Shown here in pieces: positions 50,313-58,798 of a stretch of DNA of 64,000 nt. How positions within the stretch are numbered: the stretch's first letter is position 1; every line of letters begins with the position of its first letter. The notes beneath the pieces were generated by a model. That model saw nothing but the letters and a program-made list of their open reading frames with translations, was not told the DNA's origin and did not search any database. A program made the position numbers and the translations under genes. Origin of the DNA: Streptomyces sp. G44 (GTDB taxonomy: Bacteria > Actinomycetota > Actinomycetes > Streptomycetales > Streptomycetaceae); the NCBI RefSeq assembly GCF_016905445.1, contig NZ_JAFEXF010000002.1, positions 1 through 64,000 on the forward strand, written 5' to 3'.

Positions 50313-50885
50313 TCAGCGGTGGGTGGCGGACCGGGTGGCCGCGGAGGCGGGCCCCGGCGCGGCCGGGGCCGGCCGGGTGCCCGGTGGTCGCGTAGCGGGT
50401 ACCGGGTGGCCGGGGAGCCACAGGTGCGGGTGGTCGCTGAACCGCGAGCGTGGATCGGTGCTCCAGCCGACCATCGGTCCGCGGTCTGCCGCGTACAGGC
50501 TGATGACTTCGATCCCGGCGGGATGCAGTACGTACGCCCAGGGCAGAGAGCTGGAGTTGGCCTCGCTGATGACCTCGCGCTGAGGTGGGGAGCCGTCGGA
50601 CGTGATGATGTTGTCCATCTCGCGGCTGGGCCATCTCTCCCCACCCGTCAGAGCCTTGAGCAGCGTCTTGGGGGCACCGTCGAGGAGGTCGGTGCCCAGC
50701 TCGTCCCAGGCGATGGTCACCTGGTCGATGAGGTGGGCGCTCATCACCTCGATGTCGCGGGCGAAGCGATGTTGGTAAGCGGCGAGGAGCAGCGGAAGGC
50801 GACCGCTGGGGTTGCCGTCGAAGTGGACGTATATGCCGGTGTAGCCGGTCTTGGTGGCGCGGGCGATGGCGGAACCGGTGGACAA
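50313..50885 (-). CDS. Accessory protein of unknown function, Arg end
   Basis: 190 residues from TTG 50885, five bases after GAGG. TKTGYTGIYVHFDGNPSGRL, AAYQHRFARDIEVMSAHLID and MDNIITSDGSPPQREVIS give a compact beta-alpha core; PWAYVLHPAGIEVISLYAAD follows. The last 30 residues are Pro/Ala-rich and end TRSATHR. The core is typical of conserved proteins on Streptomyces elements, without known activity. Confidence 0.7.
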   Translation of the reverse strand: MSTGSAIARATKTGYTGIYVHFDGNPSGRLPLLLAAYQHRFARDIEVMSAHLIDQVTIAWDELGTDLLDGAPKTLLKALTGGERWPSREMDNIITSDGSPPQREVISEANSSSLPWAYVLHPAGIEVISLYAADRGPMVGWSTDPRSRFSDHPHLWLPGHPVPATRPPGTRPAPAAPGPASAATRSATHR

Positions 50886-50988
50886 GGGACCTCGATGGGG
50901 CGGTGGTGGTCAGCGGTGGGCACATGGGACGGGCTGACGCCGTGGTGCCTGAGCGGACGGCGAGGGGGTGGCCTCGGAGGGGCACGGG

Positions 50989-51534
50989 CTACCGGCCGGG
51001 GGTAGGCCGGGTGGGAGGGGCGTGCGGCGGAGCTGGAGGCAGAGCGGGCGGCGTGCTGGCCGGATCGTTGACCCGCGCCTTTGGCGTCGGCGCGGGATCG
51101 TAGGCGGCGCGCAGGATGGCCAGGTCGGCGCTGTGCGCGAGGGCCAGAGCGTCAAGGGTGCGGCTGGCTGCTGCCATCAGCATCTTGGGCGGGGACTCTG
51201 GCTCCGCTCCGCGGTTCTGGCCGCGCCATCGGGCTGCGGCCACGAGGTAGTCGCTGATCGCCTGGAGTACCGGTTCGGCAGCGTCCAGGAGGTGCTGGGT
51301 AACGGCGCTGACCTGCGCAGGCGTCTCGGCGGCGGAGAGTGCGCCGTAATACGGGGCGAGATCCGGGCTTGGCAGAAGTGTGTCCAGCAGAGGGTGCTCG
51401 GCCAGGAAGGGCTCGGCATCTCGCTTCGCCCAGCGCAGCAGGTCGCGGTCAGTGGCCATGCCGTAACGGGCGGCGGCGATCTGGTCGGCGTCGCGGCCGA
51501 CGTTGTCGTAGAGCTCGAAGTCGGGATCGGGCAA
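50989..51534 (-). CDS. Helical accessory protein, Arg end
   Basis: 181 residues from TTG 51534. DQIAAARYGMATDRDLLRWA, VSAVTQHLLDAAEPVLQAIS and LMAAASRTLDALALAHSADL are helices; a long Pro-rich tail ends RPTPGR. It is the second gene of the middle accessory operon, after the lipoprotein. Confidence 0.7.
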   Translation of the reverse strand: MPDPDFELYDNVGRDADQIAAARYGMATDRDLLRWAKRDAEPFLAEHPLLDTLLPSPDLAPYYGALSAAETPAQVSAVTQHLLDAAEPVLQAISDYLVAAARWRGQNRGAEPESPPKMLMAAASRTLDALALAHSADLAILRAAYDPAPTPKARVNDPASTPPALPPAPPHAPPTRPTPGR

Positions 51535-51569
51535 GGAGTGTTCCGGGGCTGGTGCGGGCGTGGGCTGCG

Positions 51570-52637
51570 CTACACGCGGGGCAGGGAAGGGGAGTGCACG
51601 GGCGGGCCGGAGGCGTCGGTGCGGGCGCAGGTGTAGGCCAGCAGTGTGGAGGGCGTGGCCTTCGCGGGGACGGTGGCGGCGTCGTTGCAGACGAACGTGT
51701 ACTGGATGGAGCGGCGGGGGATGTCGTGCAGCCAGGCCCGGTCGCCCTTGCCGGGGTTGAGTTGCAGCCCGGAGCGGGCGACCGCGTCGGTCTGGGTGTG
51801 CGTGTGGGAGAAGAAGACCAGCGCACCACCGTCGGAGGTCTTGAGCGCGTACGCGTCGCGGTAGCGGTTGGGTGCGCCGGCGAACGTGCTGGTGCCCTGG
51901 CTGCCGTACTGCTTGCCGGTGTCACTGTGGATCTTGATCTGCTGATTGCGCGCCTTGCTCGGAGTGAAGATCTTCTTTCCGGAGTTCTGGCCGCCGGTGG
52001 CGAAGTTGTCCAAGACGCCGCTACGCAGCAGGTCGGCACCTGCCGCGACGTCCTTGTTGCCGTTGGCCGCGACGGCGGTGGCGTATCCGTGGGCGTCCAG
52101 GGCGACCTTGGGCAAGTCCTTGCCGTACATGTCGGCGACGGAGATCATCTCCCACCGCTTGTGCTGCGGCTGTTCGGCGAAGACGGCGAGCCGGTTGGGG
52201 GCCTTGCCCTTGGTGCCGGAGAGTGCGGCGGCGAACCAGCGCGGCTGGCCGGGGGCGACTCGCGGGATGTACAGCTGGGAGTTCTGCGTGTCATACGCCC
52301 ACGGCTTGTATGCCTTGCGTTCGGACTTGGTCAGGCCCTCGGTCTCCTTGTACTCGGAGAGCGACATGGCATACAGCGGGCCGTCCTCGATGGTGTCGAG
52401 CAGGTCGCGGTCGCGGTCGGCGTTGGCCTTGTTGTTGACGGTTGCGTACCGGTCGATCTCGGCGAGGGCCCGCTGCTTGGTGAGTGCGGGCGGCAGCTCC
52501 CGCTTCTTGTCGGCACTCGTGGCCGGAGCGGTGTTCTTGGCTTCGGGTTTGTCGTTGTCTCCGTTGCAGGCGGTGGCGGCCAGAGCCACGCAGGTGGTGG
52601 CTATGACCAGGGGGAAGCGATGGAGAGGGCGGCGGAT
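51570..52637 (-). CDS. Secreted lipoprotein with probable ATC start; first gene of the middle operon
   Basis: 355 residues if it starts at ATC 52637, six bases after GGAG. IRRPLHRFPLVIATTCVALA followed by ATACNGDND is a lipoprotein signal with lipobox LAATAC; without this start the signal would be lost, and no ATG, GTG or TTG precedes it in frame. The mature part is soluble (LTKQRALAEIDRYATVNNKA, RWFAAALSGTKGKAPNRLAV, YALKTSDGGALVFFSHTHTQ, RSIQYTFVCNDAATVPA). It is exported and membrane-bound, so it probably belongs to the cell-surface side of the transfer apparatus or to exclusion. No family recognised. Confidence 0.75.
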   Translation of the reverse strand: MRRPLHRFPLVIATTCVALAATACNGDNDKPEAKNTAPATSADKKRELPPALTKQRALAEIDRYATVNNKANADRDRDLLDTIEDGPLYAMSLSEYKETEGLTKSERKAYKPWAYDTQNSQLYIPRVAPGQPRWFAAALSGTKGKAPNRLAVFAEQPQHKRWEMISVADMYGKDLPKVALDAHGYATAVAANGNKDVAAGADLLRSGVLDNFATGGQNSGKKIFTPSKARNQQIKIHSDTGKQYGSQGTSTFAGAPNRYRDAYALKTSDGGALVFFSHTHTQTDAVARSGLQLNPGKGDRAWLHDIPRRSIQYTFVCNDAATVPAKATPSTLLAYTCARTDASGPPVHSPSLPRV

Positions 52638-52685
52638 GAGGTGCTCCTGAAAGAAGGGGGTGGTGGGTGGTCCGCCTCTAGAATC

Positions 52686-52735
52686 CGGGCAATCCCCGGT
52701 TTCGCTAACCGGGGATTGCCCGATATATTGCCGAC
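52686..52735 (-). promoter_or_regulatory. Promoter-hairpin module, copy 3
   Basis: On the minus strand AATATATCGGGCAAT precedes CCCCGGTTAGCGAAACC; the stem is 16 bp (52686-52722). The outer pairs differ from copies 1 and 2 but stay complementary (AATC with GATT, CGGGC with GCCCG). TATA again lies 13 bases before CCCC. It precedes the lipoprotein start by about 50 bases. Confidence 0.8.
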
Positions 52736-52803
52736 CTTTTCGTGGGGAGACGCCGGGCGCGAAGCTGCCCGCAGCTGGGGCCATCGTCCGGCGTCTGCCC
52801 AGG

Positions 52804-53406
52804 TCAGCGGCGGGTTCTAGATGCGGTGGGTGGTACGGGCGGCGCGGCGGGCGGCCGGTTCCGTTCAGCGGCCGGAGGAGTTGGAGCACGTTGGGTGCCA
52901 GGCGCCAATGCGATGAGCCGGTCGGCGTCCTGGTGCAGGTTGCTGGCCGCGCTGTTCAGGTGGGTATGGGCGCTGGCGAGCCTGTTGTCGAGGGCCGCGA
53001 GGGCGGTGCCGATCATCGTGGCCTGTTCGGGGGTTCGCGGACCGGAGCTGATTTCCTGGAGGTGGCCGACCTAGGCGACGGCTTCGCCCAGTTTGGCAAG
53101 AGCCCAGCCGAGGGGAACGGCTGCACGCGCAGTCAGGGCGACCCTGCGGAGAGCCAGGGAGTCGGGCGCGCTGGGATGCCGATCCACCACGCGACTATGA
53201 AAGGTGGCCTCGCACGCGAGGGAGGTGAAAATGCCCGCGATGACTCGAACTTGGTCCTCGACCTCCTCGCTGATGCTGGCGAGCGAGTGGGTGGACTCCG
53301 GGGCCGGTAGATCGTCAGCAGCGTGGTGGATGCGCTCGGCCAGCGAGTGCAGATGTGCCGCCTGCTCCAGGCCGGTGAGAGGCCCAGGAGGCTCTGGCGT
53401 ATTCAC
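52804..53406 (-). pseudogene. Helical accessory gene interrupted by a TAG, Arg tail
   Basis: GTG 53406 overlaps the TGA of the gene upstream (GTGA). The first part (LEQAAHLHSLAERIHHAADD, VPLGWALAKLGEAVA) stops at TAG 53073-53071; the same frame continues directly with VGHLQEISSGPRTPEQATMI and LDNRLASAHTHLNSAASNLH, ending TASRTRR. A single CAG to TAG change explains this. A restart at ATG 53016 is possible, giving a separate 70-residue C-terminal part. Confidence 0.75.
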
Positions 53407-53852
53407 CGGGTACGACCACGCACAGGGAGTATCGCCGTCGGTAGCCCGATGCTCGCGCCCGGTACGGGCGCTTTGTTGGTCTGGCCCGTGGGGCCACTGG
53501 GGGCCAGGGCGCGCATGCGGTCGACTGCGGCGTGCAGCTCCTCACCGAGGCCGCGCAAGGTGGCCGCGGCGTCCTCTAGGTCGTAGTGCAGGTCGAACCC
53601 GTCGTCGTGATCGGACTCCTTGACCTTCTCGGATGCCGCCTCGAAGAACTCGGCGAGCCGCTCCAGCAGGCCATCGGTCGGTTCCAGGACCTGGTCGGCG
53701 AGGGTAGCGGCATGCTCGTAGGACGTAGTGCCGTTGAGCTGGTCGGTGAGCGTGAGGATCTGGCGGCCGTAGACGTAGCGTCCGTCGGGATCGGTGGGGG
53801 TGGCAACGCCCGGAGGGGCGGGAACCGGGGGCGTGGTGGAACGGGCGGACAG
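53403..53852 (-). CDS. Helical accessory protein with probable CTG start, Arg tail
   Basis: 149 residues if it starts at CTG 53852, seven bases after AGGAG. The frame has no ATG, GTG or TTG in its first 97 codons, so standard start rules miss it, yet it reads as protein: VATPTDPDGRYVYGRQILTL, YEHAATLADQVLEPTDGLLE, RLAEFFEAASEKVKESDHDD and LEDAAATLRGLGEELHAAVD. It ends ILPVRGRTR and its TGA overlaps the next GTG (GTGA). Function unknown. Confidence 0.7.
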   Translation of the reverse strand: MSARSTTPPVPAPPGVATPTDPDGRYVYGRQILTLTDQLNGTTSYEHAATLADQVLEPTDGLLERLAEFFEAASEKVKESDHDDGFDLHYDLEDAAATLRGLGEELHAAVDRMRALAPSGPTGQTNKAPVPGASIGLPTAILPVRGRTR

Positions 53853-53900
53853 GTGGAATCTCCTGAGAACAAGAGCCAGGCAGTGCTGCCCGACGTTGGA

Positions 53901-54350
53901 CTAACGGTGGGGCGCCGGGCCCGACAGTGCGGCGTGGGCGTTCGGAGCGGCAGTTGGACGGCGCACCGGGCGTGGGGCGGCGTGGTCGGTCATTGTTACC
54001 TGCCGGTATGCGTGGATGAGGATCTTGAGGTGCTCGACGGCGTCGGCGCGGCGTGCGGCCAGGATGTCGATTTGCGTGGCGCTGTTCTGCAGGACGCCGA
54101 GCGAGTTGATCGATGACTTCCCGGTGGCGGCACGCGTCAGGTGGGAGGCCGCGTGCTGGGCGGCATCAGCGAACTGCTCGTGCAGATGGTCGAGGTTTCA
54201 CGCGGCCATGAACACGAGCTGGGCGAGGACGTCAGCGGGGCTGTCTGGGGTGTGGAGCCGTTCGAGATGCCGTGGCGGGGCACCGAGCGCCTCACTCACC
54301 ATCTGGGTGCCGACGGCGGAGGAGGGCGGAGCGTTGGAAGGGGTTTCCAT
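53901..54350 (-). pseudogene. Helical accessory gene interrupted by a TGA
   Basis: ATG 54350 starts METPSNAPPSSAVGTQMVSE and PADVLAQLVFMAA, then TGA at 54200-54198; the same frame goes on NLDHLHEQFADAAQHAASHL, TQIDILAARRADAVEHLKIL and ends SGPAPHR at 53901. Replacing TGA by TGG restores a continuous helical protein. It is not listed by simple frame searches because of the stop. Confidence 0.7.
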
Positions 54351-54419
54351 CAAGAGCGTGATCCAGGGAGTTGGGGGAAGTGGCGGTGGGCGCTTCTGTC
54401 TTGACCGCTTTGCTACGCC

Positions 54420-54986
54420 CTAGCGGTGGCGTGCGCTGGGCCGTGGTGGCGGGGTCGCTGGGCTCTGTTGTCGGGTCTGGGCCGGGAGGAAGCGGTGGAA
54501 GTCGAGGTGGGCGTTGAGTTCCTGTACCGCGTCGCGCAGTGACTCCGAGGTGCGCCGCAGGTAGGCGCGCGCGGTGGCGTGGTCGATGACCATGCGATTG
54601 TCCCGGTGCTGCCGGTCGGTGGGGCCGGAGGATCGGGGCAGGGAGAGGACATTCTCTGCGGTCCCGGCGAAGTTCGGGACTGCGTGGCTCGACATGGTGG
54701 CTGCCGTGGCGAGGTGGGCGAGGACCCTGCTGCCGACCCGGTTCGTGCTGTGGGCGCTCCGGGCGAATTCGAGTGTCAGTTGGACGACGTCTTGGGAAAG
54801 GGCCTGCGCATCGGAGGCATGCTGGAGCAGTTCGGCGTAGGACGGCAGGGCCGGTACCCGGCCGGTGGCGTCCAGCAGCTGGTATCTCTCGGCGGCGGCA
54901 AATTTGACCTGCAGGCTGTTGAGAGCGCCGATCATCTGGAGGGTGTCGTCGCGAGGTATCAGTTCGCGCTGTGCATCGGAGTTCAT
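54420..54986 (-). CDS. Helical accessory protein, Arg end
   Basis: 188 residues from ATG 54986. LQMIGALNSLQVKFAAAERY, LLQHASDAQALSQDVVQLTL, RVLAHLATAATMSSHAVPNF and LRRTSESLRDAVQELNAHLD are helices; a short Pro-rich tail ends RPSARHR. It lies 16 bases downstream of the VirB4 gene and is the first accessory protein after the secretion machinery. Confidence 0.7.
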   Translation of the reverse strand: MNSDAQRELIPRDDTLQMIGALNSLQVKFAAAERYQLLDATGRVPALPSYAELLQHASDAQALSQDVVQLTLEFARSAHSTNRVGSRVLAHLATAATMSSHAVPNFAGTAENVLSLPRSSGPTDRQHRDNRMVIDHATARAYLRRTSESLRDAVQELNAHLDFHRFLPAQTRQQSPATPPPRPSARHR

Positions 54987-55002
54987 GAGTCTCTGGGGTT
55001 GC

Positions 55003-56517
55003 CTAATGCATTCGGGCGTCTGTATCGAAGAGTGACAATTCCGCCGAGTGGAGAAGGTGTTGGACGATGAAGGATCGGCCGGCGACCTTCCACAGGCCGC
55101 GTCCGCGGTTGAGGTGTGAGATGGCGTCGCTCTCTACCGATGTAAGGCCCAAGAGCGTTGCCGCGGCGTGGAGTTGGTCCGTCTCCTGGCGGTAGATGAT
55201 GCGGGTGGAGCAGTCGGCGAGCAGGCCCTCGGCGAGGGCTCGTCCGCGCGATCCGGCGTCGCCGGCGGTGAGAAGGTCGGACAGCCGGTGGATCACCATG
55301 AGGTTGGCGATGCCCAGGCCGCGGCTGAGCTTCCACTGGGACTGCATGCGCTGGAGGAGACCGGGGTGGCGCATCAGGCGCCAGGCTTCGTCGTAGACGA
55401 TCCAGCGCCGACCGCCGCCTGGGTCGGAGAGCGCGGATTCCATCCAGGCCGAGGCGCACGTCATGGCGAGGACGAGGGCGGTGTCGTCGCCGGATCCGCC
55501 CAGTCGTGACAGGTCGATGGTGAGCATCGGGCTGCTGGGGTCGAACGCCACGGTGGAGGGGGCGTCGAACATTCCGGCGAGGTCGCCGTGTACCAGTCGG
55601 CGCATGGCGTGGGCCAGGTCACGGGAGGCGTCGCCAAGGCGGCCGGACATCAGGCCGCCCGCGGCGTCGAGGTCGTCGGGGCTGTTGAGCATGGTGGCGA
55701 TGTCGCCGAGTAGCGGGGTGCGGCCGGCGGCCGCGGCACGGGTGACCACGGCGTCCAGGGCGACGTCCAGTCCGGTGTGCTCCATCGGCAGCAGGTCCCG
55801 CCCGAGGACGGTGCGGGCCAGGGAACCGAGCAGCAGCAGACGCCTCTTGCGGATCTCGCTCGCCCAGTCCGCCGCGGAGACCGACGGTGGTCGCGGGGCC
55901 GCGTCCAGGGGGTTGAGCTTGCCCGGCAACCCGGGGCCGAGCGCGATGGAGGTGCCGCCGAGCGCGGCGGCCACCGGGGTCCATTCCCCCTTGGGGTCGC
56001 ACGGCACGTACACGCGGTACCCGAAGACCACCGACCGCAGGGCGAAGGACTTCGCCAGGGCGCTCTTGCCCTGGCCGATCACCCCCGCGAGGAGCACGTT
56101 CGGGTTGGTGAAGCCTTCGATCTTGCCGTACAGGGCGAACGGATCGAAGCAGAACGAGGCTTCGGCGTGCACGTCGCGGCCGATGTAGATGCCTTCGGCG
56201 CCGAGCCCTCCTTCGGCAAGGAACGGGTAGGCGCCCGCGACGGTGGCGGTGGTCATGCGGTGCGCGGGCAGTTTCAGCTTGCCGCCGCGTGCGGAGGCGG
56301 GGCCAGGGCGACCGCCGGGTGGGAAGAGGGGGAGCGGCATCTCCTGCTCGGCCGGTTCGTTGCCGGCTGGGTGCAGGGCGGCTTCGGCGCGGGCCTTGGC
56401 CGCGGCCTCGGCGAGCTGGCGGCGCGCGGCTTTGCGGCTGGCGCGGTCGGTGCCATGCGGGGTGAACAGCGGAGAGGCCGAAGCGCGGCGGGCGCGCCGG
56501 GCGGACCGGTGGGTCAT
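55003..56517 (-). CDS. VirB4-like ATPase of the type IV secretion system
   Basis: 504 residues from ATG 56517. A basic Ala-rich N-terminus is followed by GIYIGRDVHAEASFCFDPF and Walker A AGVIGQGKSALAKSFALR near 144, VPCDPKGEWTPVAAALGG, Walker B RWIVYDEAWRLMRHPGLLQ near 369 and LMVIHRLSDLLTAGD. These are the hallmarks of VirB4/TraE ATPases, which power assembly of the channel; the long N-terminal domain of proteobacterial VirB4 is missing, as is usual when it is split off. No Arg tail (ends DTDARMH). Confidence 0.9.
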   Translation of the reverse strand: MTHRSARRARRASASPLFTPHGTDRASRKAARRQLAEAAAKARAEAALHPAGNEPAEQEMPLPLFPPGGRPGPASARGGKLKLPAHRMTTATVAGAYPFLAEGGLGAEGIYIGRDVHAEASFCFDPFALYGKIEGFTNPNVLLAGVIGQGKSALAKSFALRSVVFGYRVYVPCDPKGEWTPVAAALGGTSIALGPGLPGKLNPLDAAPRPPSVSAADWASEIRKRRLLLLGSLARTVLGRDLLPMEHTGLDVALDAVVTRAAAAGRTPLLGDIATMLNSPDDLDAAGGLMSGRLGDASRDLAHAMRRLVHGDLAGMFDAPSTVAFDPSSPMLTIDLSRLGGSGDDTALVLAMTCASAWMESALSDPGGGRRWIVYDEAWRLMRHPGLLQRMQSQWKLSRGLGIANLMVIHRLSDLLTAGDAGSRGRALAEGLLADCSTRIIYRQETDQLHAAATLLGLTSVESDAISHLNRGRGLWKVAGRSFIVQHLLHSAELSLFDTDARMH

Positions 56518-56560
56518 GACGGGGCGGCTTTCAGACGACGGCGGTCGGGGAGTCGGGTGA

Positions 56561-56677
56561 TCACACGACCGGGGAGGCGGTGAACTGGCGTGCCGGGGTG
56601 GCGGTAGCCAGGGCCGCGGTGCCGGTGAGCGCGGCGAGGACGAGGGTGGCGGACGTGGAGCGCTTGAGCGTGCGCAA
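56561..56677 (-). CDS. Very small exported or membrane peptide
   Basis: 38 residues from TTG 56677, with GAAAGG upstream: RTLKRSTSATLVLAALTGTA, then ALATATPARQFTASPVV. It has the shape of a signal peptide plus a short tail. It sits inside the secretion operon between VirB4 and the 56704 gene; it could be a small channel component. Confidence 0.5.
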   Translation of the reverse strand: MRTLKRSTSATLVLAALTGTAALATATPARQFTASPVV

Positions 56678-56703
56678 GTCAGGGGCCTTTCGCAGGGGCG
56701 GAG

Positions 56704-57177
56704 TTACTGGGCGCAGGTGGTGGTGTGGCCGTGCGGAGGGCTCTTGAGGTCGGTGGGGGTGGTCGTGCGGCGCACGAGGTGGCCGGCGGCGAGGTGGCGC
56801 TGGCAGATGGTCAGCACCGGAGGGCCTTCGGGGAGCCGTTCGGGGTGGCACCCCTCCTCGTCGGCTGACGTCTCGTGCACGGCGGGCAGGAGGTGGAAGG
56901 CGTCGTGGAGGGCGGCACCGGCTTGCCACAGCCGGGTGCCGGCGGTGGCCAGATCCCGCCCCGCCGCCGGGTACGGAGACCGGGTTGCTGCCTGAAGTTG
57001 GTCGATGAGGCGGTGCAGGGCGATCAGGTGCGCGTGCAGGACGTCGAGGTGCGTGCGGTCCGCGGGCACCGGCGTGGTGGCCGTTTCGGCGGTGAGGGTG
57101 CGGGTGTGGTGGCGCACTCCGGCACTGGCGGCCCGGAGGTAGGGGTGCGCGTCGCCGATGGGGGTGGCTGAGGTCAA
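56704..57177 (-). CDS. Helical protein in the secretion operon
   Basis: 157 residues from TTG 57177. LRAASAGVRHHTRTLTAETA, VLHAHLIALHRLIDQLQAAT and WQAGAALHDAFHLLPAVHE are helices; a C-terminal TICQRHLAAGHLVRR with one Cys/His pair follows. It ends HGHTTTCAQ, without Arg tail. Its position between the SCO6880-like protein and VirB4 suggests a transfer role. Family not recognised. Confidence 0.65.
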   Translation of the reverse strand: MTSATPIGDAHPYLRAASAGVRHHTRTLTAETATTPVPADRTHLDVLHAHLIALHRLIDQLQAATRSPYPAAGRDLATAGTRLWQAGAALHDAFHLLPAVHETSADEEGCHPERLPEGPPVLTICQRHLAAGHLVRRTTTPTDLKSPPHGHTTTCAQ

Positions 57178-57241
57178 AAGGGAAGATCCTTCCTGCCGGT
57201 GCGGCAGGGCACGGGCCCCAATTGAGTGGGGCCGAGGTGGT

Positions 57242-58714
57242 TTACAGGGCGGTGCGGGCCAGAGGCAGCGCGCCGAGGGTGAAGGCGTCGGGCTGCTGGT
57301 AAAAGAGGCGGCGCAGGTCGACCTGGGCGGTGACGGCGGCGGTCTCGATCTGCGCGCACGCGGCGTCCAGCAGGGCGTCGGTCTCGGCGGAGACGGTGAG
57401 CAGGCCGGTCAGGGCGACGTCCGCGTGTCCGGCGATCAGCTGGCGTTCGCGGGTTTTGACGTCGGCGTACTCGACGCTGTCGGCCTCGGAGTCGACCTGC
57501 CCCCGGCGGGAGCGCTCGGCGGCATCGGAGATGATCGCGGCCTTCTTGCGCTGGACGTCGCGCATCGCGGACTCGAGCCCCTGGGGCACGTATATAAGGG
57601 ACAGGCTGCGCCGCACACCGGCGGTGAACATCAGCCCGTGCAGGAACCCGGCGCCGGTCTCCGTGCGCGGCCAGTCCTCGACCCAGTACGTGGCGTGCCG
57701 CGCGGAGTCGGTGGCCACCCGGTCGTACTCCTCGACCTGGACGACGGGGCCGGCGGCGGCCGGGTCGGCCTCGGCCCGTCCGCTCTCGGACCACTGCTGC
57801 AGGCCGGAGAGCGCCTTGGGGTCGTACGCGGTGCGGATGACGGCGGCGATCTCGCGTGCGGTCAGCCAGCCGGTCACCATCAGGCCCGCGCTGCGGGCGG
57901 CCTGGGCGATAGCGCTGGTGGTCTGTTCCATCACAGTGAACGCGCCGGGGAAACCGCCGCCCGCCTGACTGATCAAGCGTTTGGCGGCCTTGAGGTCCAG
58001 GGAGATCGCCAGGTACGCCTCGTGCGGGGCGGCGGCCGGTCCGGCAGAGGCAACCAGGTCGGTGTACACCTGCCCGGCGACCGGCGTCTCCGGGCGTCCT
58101 TGCTGGGCCCAGTGCCGGGCGAGGGTGTCGCCGCTGTCGGGCACTGTGCGCTCCAGGACCTGCACGGAGGCGACGTGCCCGGTCCGCGCGATGCCCGCCA
58201 GCGCCCGACCCCAGCCGGACACGTTGTGGTTCTGGGCGGCAGGGTCGAGCAGGGCAAAGGCACGGGAGGAGACACGGGCAACGGCGGTCAGCGTCTGGTG
58301 GTGCGGGTCGTGCACCGCGGCGGCGCCGTTGGCCGAGTCCGAGGGCGTGACGACGCGCAGGGAGGCGGCGGTGCCTGGCAGGTGCAGGGTGCCGTCGTGG
58401 CGAGGGCGGGTGACCGGCCGGGCGAGCCAAAGGGTCTGACCGCTGCGTCGGCGCTTCACGAAGCGGACGACGATTGGCGCCCAGTCGATCAGGGACCGGC
58501 CATTGCGGCGGATGACGACCAGCGCGGCGACCGCGGCCCACAGCGGGGCGAGCACGATCGCGCCGAGCAGTCCGGTGCTGACGACCGTGGCCAGCAGCAG
58601 CGCCAACGCGGTGGAGACCAAGACCAGTTGGGACGGAGTGAGGCCGAGCAGGATGCCGCGCTTCGACCTGTGGGGGAATTTGACCGTGAGGGGGGTGATC
58701 GAGAGTTCAGACAA
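57242..58714 (-). CDS. SCO6880/PrgI-like type IV secretion protein
   Basis: 490 residues from TTG 58714. Two N-terminal membrane segments (TPSQLVLVSTALALLLATVV, LLGAIVLAPLWAAVAALVVI) form the PrgI-like part; the long cytoplasmic part begins RRNGRSLIDWAPIVVRFVKR and continues HEAYLAISLDLKAAKRLISQ, RRSLSLIYVPQGLESAMRDV and LIAGHADVALTGLLTVSAET. This matches the SCO6880 family, the counterpart of VirB3 plus the N-terminal domain of VirB4, and complements the short VirB4 at 55003. It ties the inner-membrane channel to the ATPase. Confidence 0.88.
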   Translation of the reverse strand: MSELSITPLTVKFPHRSKRGILLGLTPSQLVLVSTALALLLATVVSTGLLGAIVLAPLWAAVAALVVIRRNGRSLIDWAPIVVRFVKRRRSGQTLWLARPVTRPRHDGTLHLPGTAASLRVVTPSDSANGAAAVHDPHHQTLTAVARVSSRAFALLDPAAQNHNVSGWGRALAGIARTGHVASVQVLERTVPDSGDTLARHWAQQGRPETPVAGQVYTDLVASAGPAAAPHEAYLAISLDLKAAKRLISQAGGGFPGAFTVMEQTTSAIAQAARSAGLMVTGWLTAREIAAVIRTAYDPKALSGLQQWSESGRAEADPAAAGPVVQVEEYDRVATDSARHATYWVEDWPRTETGAGFLHGLMFTAGVRRSLSLIYVPQGLESAMRDVQRKKAAIISDAAERSRRGQVDSEADSVEYADVKTRERQLIAGHADVALTGLLTVSAETDALLDAACAQIETAAVTAQVDLRRLFYQQPDAFTLGALPLARTAL

Positions 58715-58798
58715 GGGCCGTTCCGGTGGTGCGCGGGCGGGGCCGGAGCGGCACACACGGGGGGCGTGGTGCGTGCCGCTCCGGGGTGAGGGACGGGG

